Shown here piece after piece: positions 48,537 to 56,929 of a DNA stretch of 64,000 bases (positions within the stretch are counted from its first letter, which is position 1; every line of letters begins with the position of its first letter). The notes beneath the pieces were generated by a model. It was given only the letters and a program-made list of their open reading frames with translations. It had not been told where the DNA came from and made no database searches. The translations under genes were made by a program, and so were the position numbers. The DNA is taken from assembly GCF_030698175.1 (NCBI RefSeq), contig NZ_JAUYNT010000041.1:62001-126000 (forward strand), read 5' to 3'. The stretch is from Pseudomonas sp. (GTDB lineage Bacteria > Pseudomonadota > Gammaproteobacteria > Pseudomonadales > Pseudomonadaceae).

Positions 48537-49582
48537 TCGCTAAGCACCCGAATGGCATTGCTCGGTACCTTGACCCGCACCTGGTCGCCAATGGCGCAGC
48601 CGAACTGGGCGCCATGGTGGTTTTGCTGGCGCACGCGAAACCCCGACTGACCGGCAACCTTCAATAAATACAGGGTGTCGGTGCCGATATACACCAGGTT
48701 CTCCACAGTGCCGGCCAGCTCGCCGTCGGCGGCCAGGCTGATGCGCTCCGGGCGAATCGCCAGGGTCACGCTACCGGTGCTTGGGCTGCTGGTCGTCAGC
48801 CGTTGACCGTCTTTCAGGCGCACGCCGCCGCTGTAACTGTCGCCCTCGAGGAAGTTGGTTTCACCGATAAAGTCGGCCACGGTGCGGTTGGCCGGCGACT
48901 CGTAAATCTCGCTGGGGGTGCCCACTTGCAGCACCCGGCCCTTGCTCAGCACCGCGATGCGGTCGGACATGGTCAGGGCTTCTTCCTGATCATGGGTGAC
49001 GAAGATAAAGGTGATGCCGGTTTCACCTTGCAGGCGCTTGAGTTCGATCTGCATCTCTTTGCGCAGCTTCATGTCCAGGGCCGACAGCGACTCGTCCAGC
49101 AGCAGCACCTTGGGCCGGTTGGCCAGGGCGCGGGCCAGGGCGATGCGTTGCTGCTGGCCGCCGGACAGTTGATCGGCACGCCGGCGGCCGATATCCGGCA
49201 GCTTGACCAGTTCGAGCATGGCCTTGACCGTCTGCTCGATCTCGTTGCGCTTGAGCCCGCGCATCTCCAGACCGAAGCCGATGTTCTCGGCCACGCTCAT
49301 ATGCGGAAACAGCGCATAGCTCTGGAATACGGTATTGACCGGGCGGCGAAACGGCGGCAAATCCTGCATCGGCTCGCCGTACAGGCGGATGGTGCCGCTG
49401 GTGGGTTGCTCGAAGCCGGCGATCAGCCGCAACAGGGTGGTTTTACCGCAGCCAGAGGGACCCAGCAGGGTGAAGAATTCGTTGGCGCGGATCTCCAGCG
49501 ACACTTCGTCGAGGGCCCGCAGACTTTGCCCCTGGTCGGCGAACTCCATGCAGATCTGCTCGATGCTTATGGCGCTGGTCAT
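48533..49582 (-). CDS. Polyamine ABC transporter ATPase, PotA-type
   Basis: A 349-residue ATPase. Walker A GPSGCGKTT (about 39-47), FQSYALFPHMSV, signature LSGGQQQRIALARAL, Walker B VLLLDESLSALD and VTHDQEEA are all visible. The Walker B ends LLLDES-LSALD instead of the common DEPLSALD, so the usual Pro is Ser; the catalytic Glu is kept. The C-terminal TOBE domain is present. First gene of the second polyamine operon. The AT-rich gap upstream should hold its promoter. Confidence 0.93.
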   Translation of the reverse strand: MTSAISIEQICMEFADQGQSLRALDEVSLEIRANEFFTLLGPSGCGKTTLLRLIAGFEQPTSGTIRLYGEPMQDLPPFRRPVNTVFQSYALFPHMSVAENIGFGLEMRGLKRNEIEQTVKAMLELVKLPDIGRRRADQLSGGQQQRIALARALANRPKVLLLDESLSALDMKLRKEMQIELKRLQGETGITFIFVTHDQEEALTMSDRIAVLSKGRVLQVGTPSEIYESPANRTVADFIGETNFLEGDSYSGGVRLKDGQRLTTSSPSTGSVTLAIRPERISLAADGELAGTVENLVYIGTDTLYLLKVAGQSGFRVRQQNHHGAQFGCAIGDQVRVKVPSNAIRVLSE

Positions 49583-49910
49583 ATCGATATAAAGCTCTAA
49601 CTAATTGTTATTATTGGTTTTTTGTTGGCTTGCAGAGCTTGTTGAGAGTCTGGCAGCGCTTTGATTGTGGCAGTGCCCGGGGGCTTAGCAGAATGCTAGA
49701 AACGGACAAAAGGGGATAATTGCGGCCAAGTTTTAGGTTGTATAGTCGTTATGTTGCGGTGTCGTAGCTCTTTGTAGGATGGGTTGAGCTTGCGATACCC
49801 ATCGAGTCCGACTGCGATCAAGTCTGTGATGGGTATCGCTGCGCTCCACCACATCCTACGGTCAGCTTTAGCCGCGACAGAGTCCTGGAATCGCTAGGAA
49901 TTGCCGCGCG
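49583..49910. other. Gap with operon promoter region and a REP-like pair
   Basis: 328 bases without a gene. 49583-49620 is AT-rich (TAATTGTTATTATTGG) next to the ATPase start and probably holds its promoter, with a weak ribosome binding site. 49774-49859 is a REP-like repeat. Nothing else is recognised. Confidence 0.5.
49774..49859. repeat. REP-like inverted pair
   Basis: 86 bp starting GTAGGATGGGTTGAGC and ending in the inverted ATCCTAC. Both halves carry the GCGATACCCATC core that also forms the single unit at 56077. The right half has CACCACATCC where the other units read CAACCCATCC. It lies between the ATPase promoter and the 3' end of an AraC gene. Confidence 0.7.
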
Positions 49911-50921
49911 CTAGCGGCGATAGAAGCTCGGCGACTGCCCACTCCAACGCTGGAAGGCGTGGCGGAAGCTGGCGGTTTCGCTGTAGCCGAGTTGCTCGGC
50001 GATGCGGGCGATGGGCAGGTCGGTCTGGCCCAGCAGGTGCCGGGCCTTGTCGAAGCGCACTTCATCGAGCAATTGCTGGTAGCTGGTGTTGAGCCGTTGC
50101 AGGTGGCGGCGCAGGGTGCGGCTGCTGCGGTGCAGTTGCGCCGCCAGCCGCTCCAGGCTGCCGGCTTCGTGCAGATGGCCGGTCAGGTGTTGGCGAATCT
50201 GCTCCAGTACATCGCGGCCACTGTTGAGTTGGGCTTCCAGTTGCAGGCACTGCTGCAGGCCGTAATGGCAGCTGACCGGGTCGGCCAGCGGTAACGGCCG
50301 GTCGAGCAGGGCGGCGTTGAAACACAGGGCGCTGACCGGCGCGCCGAAGTCTACCGGGCAGGCCAGTTGCTCGGTGTAGGCACGCGCATGCAGGGGCGGG
50401 CGAAACGCCAGCTGCAGGCGCCGCGGCAGTATCGCCTCGCCGAGCAGGTCGCGCACCACGGTGAGCAGCGAACTCAGGCAGAGCTCGGTGTTGAACACCG
50501 TCAGCTCTGGTGCGTGCCGATAGCCGATAGCGATTAGCTGCGCCTCGTCGCCCTCTTCATGCAGGCTCAGTTTAAAGTAGGTGCCCAGCAGGCTGGGGTA
50601 GCTCAGGGCCAGGTGCAGTGCGCTGCGCAGGGTCGGGCTGGCGAGCATGCTGTAGCCGAGGATGCCGTAGGCCGACACATGCATGCGCAGGCCCAGGGAC
50701 AAACCCAGCGCCGGGTTCTGGGTGCAACTCAAGGCGTTGGCAAACACCCGCAACTCTTGGGCGTGGGTGATGAGTTTGTCCGGGGTCTGCAAGTCGGCGC
50801 TGCTCAGTCCGCTGTCGTGCAGCAGACGCTGTTGCGGCACGTCATTGAGTTGCTGCACCGCCAGTGCGATGGTGTGCAGGGTGGTCAGTGCGCGTGCTTC
50901 GGGTAACAGTGAGATGCCCAT
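49911..50921 (-). CDS. AraC-family regulator beside polyamine operon
   Basis: A 336-residue regulator with an Arabinose_bd-type sensing domain (about 20-200) and two helix-turn-helix motifs (SLERLAAQLHRSSRTLRRHL and IARIAEQLGYSETASFRHAF), ending QRWSGQSPSFYR. It is convergent in orientation with nothing and transcribed toward the polyamine operon start. It may regulate that operon or the divergent SdiA-regulated gene (105 bases away). The ligand is unknown. Confidence 0.83.
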   Translation of the reverse strand: MGISLLPEARALTTLHTIALAVQQLNDVPQQRLLHDSGLSSADLQTPDKLITHAQELRVFANALSCTQNPALGLSLGLRMHVSAYGILGYSMLASPTLRSALHLALSYPSLLGTYFKLSLHEEGDEAQLIAIGYRHAPELTVFNTELCLSSLLTVVRDLLGEAILPRRLQLAFRPPLHARAYTEQLACPVDFGAPVSALCFNAALLDRPLPLADPVSCHYGLQQCLQLEAQLNSGRDVLEQIRQHLTGHLHEAGSLERLAAQLHRSSRTLRRHLQRLNTSYQQLLDEVRFDKARHLLGQTDLPIARIAEQLGYSETASFRHAFQRWSGQSPSFYRR

Positions 50922-51025
50922 CCGACGGCCTTTTGGGTGGTGTTTGGTAACTTCAGGTTGCCCGGTTCAGCTTGAATTCAGTTAAGCGTGCTATTGATGC
51001 GGGCCTATTTTGCGGAGCTTGGCCC

Positions 51026-51949
51026 ATGCGTTATCTGCTTAACCCCCGCGCCCTGTTGTTGCTGGCGCTGTCGTTGGCGGTTTTGTTCGGGTTGGCCAGC
51101 GCTCAGCAGATGCGCTTGTTCGAGCGGGGCTGGTTTGCGGTGCAAGAATGGCGCCATGCCCCCGAGTGGCGAGAGCGCTCCTTGTGGCTGCCCGATTATC
51201 GGGTCGAGATTGAGGCGCAACCGATTGCCGGGCTGGCCGCTAACCTCTCGGCCCTGACCTTCGATCCGGATCGGCGCAGCCTGTTTGCGGTCACCAACAA
51301 GCAGGCCGAGTTACTCGAACTGTCCCTCGATGGACAGATTGTGCGGCGCATTCCCTTGACCGGTTTTGGCGATGCCGAGGCGGTTGAGTACATCAGCCCC
51401 GGCATCTACGTGATCAGCGACGAGCACCAGCAGCGCCTATTTAAAGTGCATGTGGATGCGCGCACGCGCTGGTTGGACGCCGCCGACAGCGAGCAGCTGT
51501 CGCTGAGCATTGGTGAGGACGGTAACAACGGTTTTGAAGGCCTAGCGTACGACAGCGTCGGGCGTCGCTTGTTTGTGGCCAAGGAGCGCAAACCGCTGCG
51601 GATCTTGCAGGTGCTGGGTTTCCCGTCACAGGACGAGGGTCAGCCCTTTGCCGTGCATGTGCAGGGCGATGCGGTGCGCGATCAGCGCTTGTTTGTCAGC
51701 GACCTGTCCAGCTTGGTGTTCGATCAGGGCAGCGGCCATCTATTGCTGCTGTCGGATGAGTCGCGGCTGGTGCTGGAGTTGGATCAGGCCGGCAAGCCGA
51801 TCAGCAGCCTGTCGCTGCTGGCCGGCATGCACGGCCTCAAACGCAGCGTGCCGCAAGCCGAGGGGCTGGCCATGGACGACCTGGGCGACCTGTATATCGT
51901 CAGCGAGCCGAACTTGTTTTACCGCTTCAAGAAGCCGGTCGGTGAATAG
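51026..51949 (+). CDS. SdiA-regulated family protein, copy 2
   Basis: A 307-residue paralog of the protein at 43648: one membrane anchor (about 8-24) and a periplasmic beta-propeller. Matching blocks are LSALTFDPDRRSLFAVTNK, DAEAVEYISPGIYVISDEH, NNGFEGLAYDSVGRRLFVAKE and VPQAEGLAMDDLGDLYIVSE. ATG 51026 has GGAG 9 bases upstream; the frame from 50972 is longer but lacks the signal. The role is unknown. The two copies flank the acetylpolyamine operon. Confidence 0.85.
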   Translation: MRYLLNPRALLLLALSLAVLFGLASAQQMRLFERGWFAVQEWRHAPEWRERSLWLPDYRVEIEAQPIAGLAANLSALTFDPDRRSLFAVTNKQAELLELSLDGQIVRRIPLTGFGDAEAVEYISPGIYVISDEHQQRLFKVHVDARTRWLDAADSEQLSLSIGEDGNNGFEGLAYDSVGRRLFVAKERKPLRILQVLGFPSQDEGQPFAVHVQGDAVRDQRLFVSDLSSLVFDQGSGHLLLLSDESRLVLELDQAGKPISSLSLLAGMHGLKRSVPQAEGLAMDDLGDLYIVSEPNLFYRFKKPVGE

Positions 51950-51981
51950 CCGGCCCTTTCAGCTGCAGAGCTACGCCAAGG

Positions 51982-52626
51982 CTACGGGTTAGGCAGTTGT
52001 GCCTCGAAGGCCTGCAGGCGGGCGATCAGCTCTTCCTCGCTGCCGCTCTGGTTGACGGCCAAGTCTCTGATGGACTTGCCCAGTCCCGCCATCTCGGCCG
52101 GCAGCCCCTCGTCGGGTGACCAGGTTTCACCTTCTAGAACACCCATGCCGCGGATAAAGGTCGAGAAGCGATAGAGGGTGCCATCTAGCCCTCTTGAGAC
52201 ACCTGCGGGGTAGCGGGTGAGCAATAACATGCGTGCCCACGCCCGCTGAATGGCTACGGCTAGCTCATGACTGATCTGTCGCTCCCAGCGGGGAGTCTGG
52301 CGGCTTTCCTTGGGCTCATCCGGGGCCACGGTTGCCGTGATGCTGTACAGCCGCTCATGCAGCGGAACCAGTTGCCAGTGAGGGTATTTGCTACGGGCGG
52401 CTTCTGGGATGGTCTCATCGATCGCAATTGCCCAGCTGGCTTCGAACGAGGGGAAAACCTTCAGCGTGGCAATCTTTCCCTTGGTCACCAGCAGCGTGCC
52501 ATCAGCAGCAGAAGAACTCCTGACCGGGCTCAGGTAGGTCGGTTTCACTAGCTCTTCGGCTTCGTAAAAGGTTGCGGCCGGAATCGGCAGGGCGGTGAGG
52601 GCTAGCAACAGGAAGAGGTATTTCAT
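51982..52626 (-). CDS. Exported hypothetical protein
   Basis: A 214-residue protein with a signal peptide (1-18, MKYLFLLLALTALPIPAA). The mature part has no cysteine, no membrane helix and no motif that I know; WERQISHELAVAIQRAWARMLL suggests a long helix. It lies 70 bases after the rpiA start, in the same direction as rpiA. Codon use is slightly less GC-biased than the neighbours in its last third, which may hint at recent gain. Confidence 0.6.
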   Translation of the reverse strand: MKYLFLLLALTALPIPAATFYEAEELVKPTYLSPVRSSSAADGTLLVTKGKIATLKVFPSFEASWAIAIDETIPEAARSKYPHWQLVPLHERLYSITATVAPDEPKESRQTPRWERQISHELAVAIQRAWARMLLLTRYPAGVSRGLDGTLYRFSTFIRGMGVLEGETWSPDEGLPAEMAGLGKSIRDLAVNQSGSEEELIARLQAFEAQLPNP

Positions 52627-52696
52627 CGCTGGACTTCCTTGTAGGCGATGGGTGTTAGAGGCGGTCCGCCAGGCGCGGGACCGCCTTGCTCGGGGA

Positions 52697-53371
52697 TCAG
52701 CCGCGCTTGAGGGTCTTGACTCCCTCGGCGGTGCCCAGTAGCAGCAAATCGGCCGGGCGGGCGGCGAACAGGCCGTTGCAGACTACGCCGACTATGGCGT
52801 TGATCTGGCTTTCCAGCTCGGCCGGATTGATGATCGACAGGTTGAACACGTCGAGGATGATATTGCCGTTGTCGGTCACCACGCCCTCGCGATACACCGG
52901 GTCGCCGCCCAGTTTCACCAGCTGGCGCGCCACATGGCTGCGGGCCATGGGAATCACCTCCACCGGCAGCGGGAAGGCGCCGAGTACCGGCACCAGCTTG
53001 CTGGCGTCGGCGATGCAGATAAAGGTCCGGGCCACGGCGGCAACGATCTTCTCGCGGGTCAGGGCCGCGCCGCCGCCCTTGATCAGGTTGAGGTGCTCAT
53101 CGCTCTCATCGCAGCCATCGACGTAGAACTCCAGGTCGCTGGTGCTGTTGAGGTCATACACCGGAATGCCGTGGGCTTTCAGGCGGGCGGCGGTGGCATC
53201 GGAGCTGGCCACGGCGCCGTCGAAGTCCATCTTGTGCAGCGCCAGAGCGTCGATAAAACAGTTGGCGGTGGAGCCGGTGCCTATGCCGATGACGCTTTTT
53301 TGATCCAGTTGTGGCCGGATAAAATCCAGCGCCGCTTGCGCCACGGCTTGCTTGAGTTGGTCTTGGGTCAT
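52697..53371 (-). CDS. rpiA: Ribose-5-phosphate isomerase A
   Basis: Interconverts ribose 5-phosphate and ribulose 5-phosphate. 224 residues. The RpiA motifs are complete: GIGTGSTANCFIDAL (about 26-40), ASSDATAARLKAHGI, the DGCDESDEHLNLIKGGGAALTREKI block with catalytic Asp, Glu and Lys, and VDFG-like end in LLLGTAEGVKTLKRG. It is divergent from ilvA with a 159-bp gap, as in PAO1. Confidence 0.96.
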   Translation of the reverse strand: MTQDQLKQAVAQAALDFIRPQLDQKSVIGIGTGSTANCFIDALALHKMDFDGAVASSDATAARLKAHGIPVYDLNSTSDLEFYVDGCDESDEHLNLIKGGGAALTREKIVAAVARTFICIADASKLVPVLGAFPLPVEVIPMARSHVARQLVKLGGDPVYREGVVTDNGNIILDVFNLSIINPAELESQINAIVGVVCNGLFAARPADLLLLGTAEGVKTLKRG

Positions 53372-53530
53372 GCGGCACCGTGTCAGATGAGAGGGGCAGG
53401 GTGGGCAATTATAGCCGCTTGCCGGGGCGGCTTGGGCTTTGGCGCGCCGGATAAATCCATCAAGGCTGCCGTAGCGGACGCGACCTGCGTTAGACTCGCG
53501 GGCCAGCCCTTATTGCCAAGAGCCAGCCCG

Positions 53531-55045
53531 ATGCTCGAACAGTACGTCAAAAAGATCCTCACCTCGCGCGTCTACGACGTGGCGGTAGAAACCCCGTTGC
53601 AGCCCGCGCGGCAGCTCTCCGAGCGCACCGGCAATCAGATTTTGCTCAAGCGTGAAGACTTGCAGCCGGTGTACTCGTTCAAGATTCGTGGCGCTTACAA
53701 CAAACTGGCGCAACTGTCGGCGGCGGAGTTGGCCCGCGGGGTGGTCACCGCCTCCGCCGGCAACCATGCCCAGGGGCTGGCGCTGGCCGCCAAGCACCTG
53801 GGGGTCAAGGCCACCATTGTGATGCCCAAGACCACCCCGGAGATCAAGGTCAATGGGGTGCGCTCGCGTGGCGGCAAAGCCGTGTTGCATGGCGACAGCT
53901 TTCCGGAGGCGCTGGCCCATTCGCTGAAACTGGTGGAAGAAAAGGGCTACGTCTATGTGCACCCTTACGACGACCCGGACACCATTGCCGGCCAGGGCAC
54001 CGTGGCGATGGAGATTTTGCGTCAGCAACCTGGCCAGCTGGATGCGATCTTCGTGCCGGTCGGTGGCGGCGGCTTGATTGCCGGCATCGCCGCCTACGTC
54101 AAATACCTGCGTCCAGATATCAAGATCATCGGCGTCGAGCCGGATGACTCCAATTGCCTGCAGGCCGCCATGGCCGCCGGCGAGCGGGTGGTATTGAGCC
54201 AGGTGGGCTTGTTCGCCGACGGCGTGGCAGTGGCGCAGATCGGCAAGCACTGCTTCGACGTTTGCCAACACTATGTCGATGAAGTGATCACCGTCAGCAC
54301 CGACGAGATCTGCGCGGCGATCAAGGACATCTACGACGACACCCGCTCGATCACCGAGCCGGCTGGCGCGCTGGCGGTGGCAGGGATCAAGAAATACGTC
54401 GAGCGCGAAGGCTGCAGCGGCCAGGTGCTGGTCGGTATCGACTCGGGTGCCAACGTCAACTTTGATCGCCTGCGTCACGTGGCCGAGCGCGCCGAGCTGG
54501 GCGAGAAGCGTGAGGCGATCATCGCGGTGACCATCCCCGAGCGGCCGGGCAGCTTCAAGACCTTCTGCGAGGCGCTGGGCAAGCGGCAGATCACCGAGTT
54601 CAACTACCGCTTCCATACCGACAGCGAGGCGCACATCTTCGTCGGCGTGCAGACCCACCCGGACACCGACCCGCGTGCGGCACTGGTCGCCAACCTGCGC
54701 GAACAGGGCTTCCCGGTGCTGGATCTGACCGACAACGAACTGGCCAAGCTGCATATCCGCCATATGGTCGGCGGTCATGCGGCGGCGGTGCCGGATGAAG
54801 TGGTGTTTCGTTTCGAGTTCCCCGAGCGGCCGGGCGCCTTGTTCAACTTCCTGCACAAGCTCGGCGGGCGCTGGAATATTTCGATGTTTCACTACCGCAA
54901 CCATGGCGCCGCCGATGGTCGGGTGCTGGCCGCCTTGCAAGTGCCGCAGAGCGAGCGCCATCTGATCCCGGCGGCGCTGGATGCCATCGGTTATCCCTAT
55001 TGGGATGAAAGCAATAATCAGGCTTATCGGCTGTTTCTTGGCTAA
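53531..55045 (+). CDS. ilvA: Threonine deaminase
   Basis: PLP enzyme that makes 2-oxobutanoate from threonine for isoleucine synthesis. 504 residues, full biosynthetic length. Schiff-base Lys51 is in YSFKIRGAYN, the phosphate loop is VGGGGLIAGIA (about 178-188), and two ACT-like regulatory domains fill about 325-500 (ERPGSFKTFCEALGKR and ERPGALFNFLHKLGGR), allowing isoleucine feedback. ATG 53531 fits the family; the longer frame to 52934 is a chance extension over rpiA. Confidence 0.96.
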   Translation: MLEQYVKKILTSRVYDVAVETPLQPARQLSERTGNQILLKREDLQPVYSFKIRGAYNKLAQLSAAELARGVVTASAGNHAQGLALAAKHLGVKATIVMPKTTPEIKVNGVRSRGGKAVLHGDSFPEALAHSLKLVEEKGYVYVHPYDDPDTIAGQGTVAMEILRQQPGQLDAIFVPVGGGGLIAGIAAYVKYLRPDIKIIGVEPDDSNCLQAAMAAGERVVLSQVGLFADGVAVAQIGKHCFDVCQHYVDEVITVSTDEICAAIKDIYDDTRSITEPAGALAVAGIKKYVEREGCSGQVLVGIDSGANVNFDRLRHVAERAELGEKREAIIAVTIPERPGSFKTFCEALGKRQITEFNYRFHTDSEAHIFVGVQTHPDTDPRAALVANLREQGFPVLDLTDNELAKLHIRHMVGGHAAAVPDEVVFRFEFPERPGALFNFLHKLGGRWNISMFHYRNHGAADGRVLAALQVPQSERHLIPAALDAIGYPYWDESNNQAYRLFLG

Positions 55046-55104
55046 AGCCGGCCACCATTTACCTGTTTCGCCGCAGCGCAACAGGCTCTGAAAGGGATGT
55101 ATCG

Positions 55105-55545
55105 ATGGAAAACTATCAACTGCTGAAAATCGCCCACAGCCTGCCGGCCATCCTGGTCTTTGTCGGCCTGCTGGTGCATGTGTTGATGCTCTGGAAGGCC
55201 GCTCGTGGCGCTGATGCTGCGGTGCTGCAACGCAAGCTGCGCCGCACCCGCCTGATCAGCTTGCCGCTGCTTGGCGTGCTGGCCCTGAGCCTGCCGGTGA
55301 GCGGTTGGTGCCTGGTCAATAGCGCCGGCTTGCCGCTGGGGCAGTTGTGGCTGCTGGCCAGCTCCGGCCTGTACCTGTTGCTGATGTTGCTCGGCCTGTT
55401 GTTGGCCGGCCGCCTCAGCGCTTGGCAGGCCCTTGGCGCCACCCCGGCGCCGAGCCGTTTGCTGCGTTTTACGGCGGCCTACGCCGGCTTGATGGTGCTG
55501 GTGCTGCTGGCGATTCTCGGCTTGATGGGTGCTAAGCCGGCATGA
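55105..55545 (+). CDS. DUF2269-family membrane protein, first
   Basis: A 146-residue protein with four hydrophobic helices (about 13-32, 49-70, 78-100, 122-143). It fits the DUF2269 group of small four-helix membrane proteins in length and layout, with the short N-terminal helix carrying His (LKIAHSLPAI). Function unknown. It stands 59 bases after ilvA and 43 before a second protein of the same type, so the two may form a hetero-complex. Confidence 0.72.
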   Translation: MENYQLLKIAHSLPAILVFVGLLVHVLMLWKAARGADAAVLQRKLRRTRLISLPLLGVLALSLPVSGWCLVNSAGLPLGQLWLLASSGLYLLLMLLGLLLAGRLSAWQALGATPAPSRLLRFTAAYAGLMVLVLLAILGLMGAKPA

Positions 55546-55588
55546 TCCGAGGGTTGCTGAGCGCTGCGATAACATCGGGCTTGCGCGG

Positions 55589-56056
55589 ATGAGCTGGTAC
55601 CTGCTGCTGAAAACCCTGCATATCTTGTCGTCCACTGTGTTGTTTGGCACCGGTCTGGGCTCGGCTTATTACGCTCTGCGCGCCTGGCGCGGTGGTGAGG
55701 TGGCGGTGATTGCCGCGACCTTCCGGCACTTGGTCATGGCCGACTGGCTGTTTATCGCCACCACGGCGCTGTTGCAGCCGATCAGTGGTGTGGCCTTGGC
55801 TTATGTGGCCGGCTGGCCGCTGAATCAGCTGTGGTTGCTGTGGAGCATGGGGCTGTTTGTGCTGGCGGGCCTGTGTTGGTTGCCGGTGCTCTGGTTGCAG
55901 ATGCGCGTGCGGGATATGGCGCTGCAGGCACTGGCTGCCGGCACGCCCATGCCGGCGCTGGCCAGCCGCTATATGGCGATCTGGTTCGCCCTCGGCTGGC
56001 CGGCCTTTGTGGCCTTTATTGCGATTTTCTGGCTGATGGTGGCCAAGCCGCTTTAG
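55589..56056 (+). CDS. DUF2269-family membrane protein, second
   Basis: A 155-residue four-helix protein. The start MSWYLLLKTLHILSSTVLFGTGLGSAYY is characteristic of DUF2269, with the conserved His in KTLHI and a second one at RHLVMADW. ATG 55589 is preferred over an upstream frame start at 55529, which would overlap the previous gene. The conserved histidines could hold a heme or metal, but that is inference. Confidence 0.82.
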   Translation: MSWYLLLKTLHILSSTVLFGTGLGSAYYALRAWRGGEVAVIAATFRHLVMADWLFIATTALLQPISGVALAYVAGWPLNQLWLLWSMGLFVLAGLCWLPVLWLQMRVRDMALQALAAGTPMPALASRYMAIWFALGWPAFVAFIAIFWLMVAKPL

Positions 56057-56076
56057 GGCGCCCATCCGCCGAATCC

Positions 56077-56108
56077 GTAGGATGGGTTGAGCGCAGCGAT
56101 ACCCATGC
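56077..56108. repeat. Single REP-like unit
   Basis: GTAGGATGGGTTGAGCGCAGCGATACCCAT: one copy of the unit that forms inverted pairs at 42709 and 49774. Its own ends (ATGGGT / ACCCAT) can pair. It sits between the DUF2269 gene and the convergent HAD gene and may act as a stop. Confidence 0.7.
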
Positions 56109-56119
56109 GGCCAAGCCGG

Positions 56120-56773
56120 CTAGCGCAGTGAAATGATCGGCCAGCCGCGCAACTCGGCCTCAGCTTGCAGGCGCGGGTCGGGGTCGACTGCCACCGGTCG
56201 GCTGACTTGCTCAAGCAGTGGCAGGTCATTCATCGAGTCGCTGTAAAAGCAGCTGCCTTGAAGACTCATGCCAGTTTCGGCCAGCCAGCGGTTCAGGCGG
56301 GTGACCTTGCCTTCTTTAAAGCAGGGCACGTCGGTGGTGCGACCGCTGTAGCGGCCGTCGTGCATTTCGCATTCGGTCGCCAGCAAGGTGTCAACGCCCA
56401 GGCGTGCGGCAATCGGCCCGGTAACGAAGCGATTGGTGGCGGTGATGATCAGCAACTTGTCGCCGGCCTCGCGGTGTTCGGCCAACAAGGCTTCGCCCTT
56501 GGCGAGGATGATCGGCTCGATGCAGTCGCGCATAAACTCGCGGTGCCACTGGGCCAGCTGGGCCATCTCGCTACGGCCGAGAATCTCCAGGCTGAAATTC
56601 AGGTAGTCGTTGATGTCCAGACGCCCGGCCAAATAGTCCTGATAAAACTCATCGTTGCGCGCCTTGTAGGCCACCCCGTCGAGAATCCCGCGCTCGCACA
56701 GGTAGTCGCCCCAGGCATGATCGCTGTCGCCAGCCAGAAGGGTGTTGTCGAGGTCGAACAGGGCTAAACGCAC
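56120..56773 (-). CDS. HAD-superfamily phosphatase (SerB-like subfamily IB)
   Basis: A 217-residue soluble phosphatase. Motif I is DLDNTLLAGDSD (7-18) with nucleophile Asp7 and Asp9, motif II is TATNRFVT (about 110-117) and motif III/IV is YSDSMNDLPLL (about 177-187). The helical cap between residues 15 and 85 is of the phosphoserine-phosphatase type. The start is GTG 56773. Substrate unknown; related enzymes act on phosphoserine-like or histidinol phosphate compounds. It is divergent from rppH, as in PAO1 (PA0335). Confidence 0.88.
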   Translation of the reverse strand: MRLALFDLDNTLLAGDSDHAWGDYLCERGILDGVAYKARNDEFYQDYLAGRLDINDYLNFSLEILGRSEMAQLAQWHREFMRDCIEPIILAKGEALLAEHREAGDKLLIITATNRFVTGPIAARLGVDTLLATECEMHDGRYSGRTTDVPCFKEGKVTRLNRWLAETGMSLQGSCFYSDSMNDLPLLEQVSRPVAVDPDPRLQAEAELRGWPIISLR

Positions 56774-56929
56774 GGGCGCACCTTGCTATTAATGCCAAAA
56801 GAAGCCGCTCAGAATAACCACTTTCGGGGCCTGTGCCCATTGTTGCGCTCCCCGCGTTTGCTGGATTCACGGCCTTTGTGGAACAATGCCCGCATGTCTT
56901 AAATTCAGGCGTTTATAAGGTTGAGTGCC

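Noticed and set aside
52934..53530. Upstream extension of the ilvA frame
   Set aside because: It overlaps rpiA on the other strand and the threonine deaminase family starts at MLEQYVKK.
53510..55081. 523-codon minus-strand frame opposite ilvA
   Set aside because: Antisense shadow; ilvA has all expected motifs.
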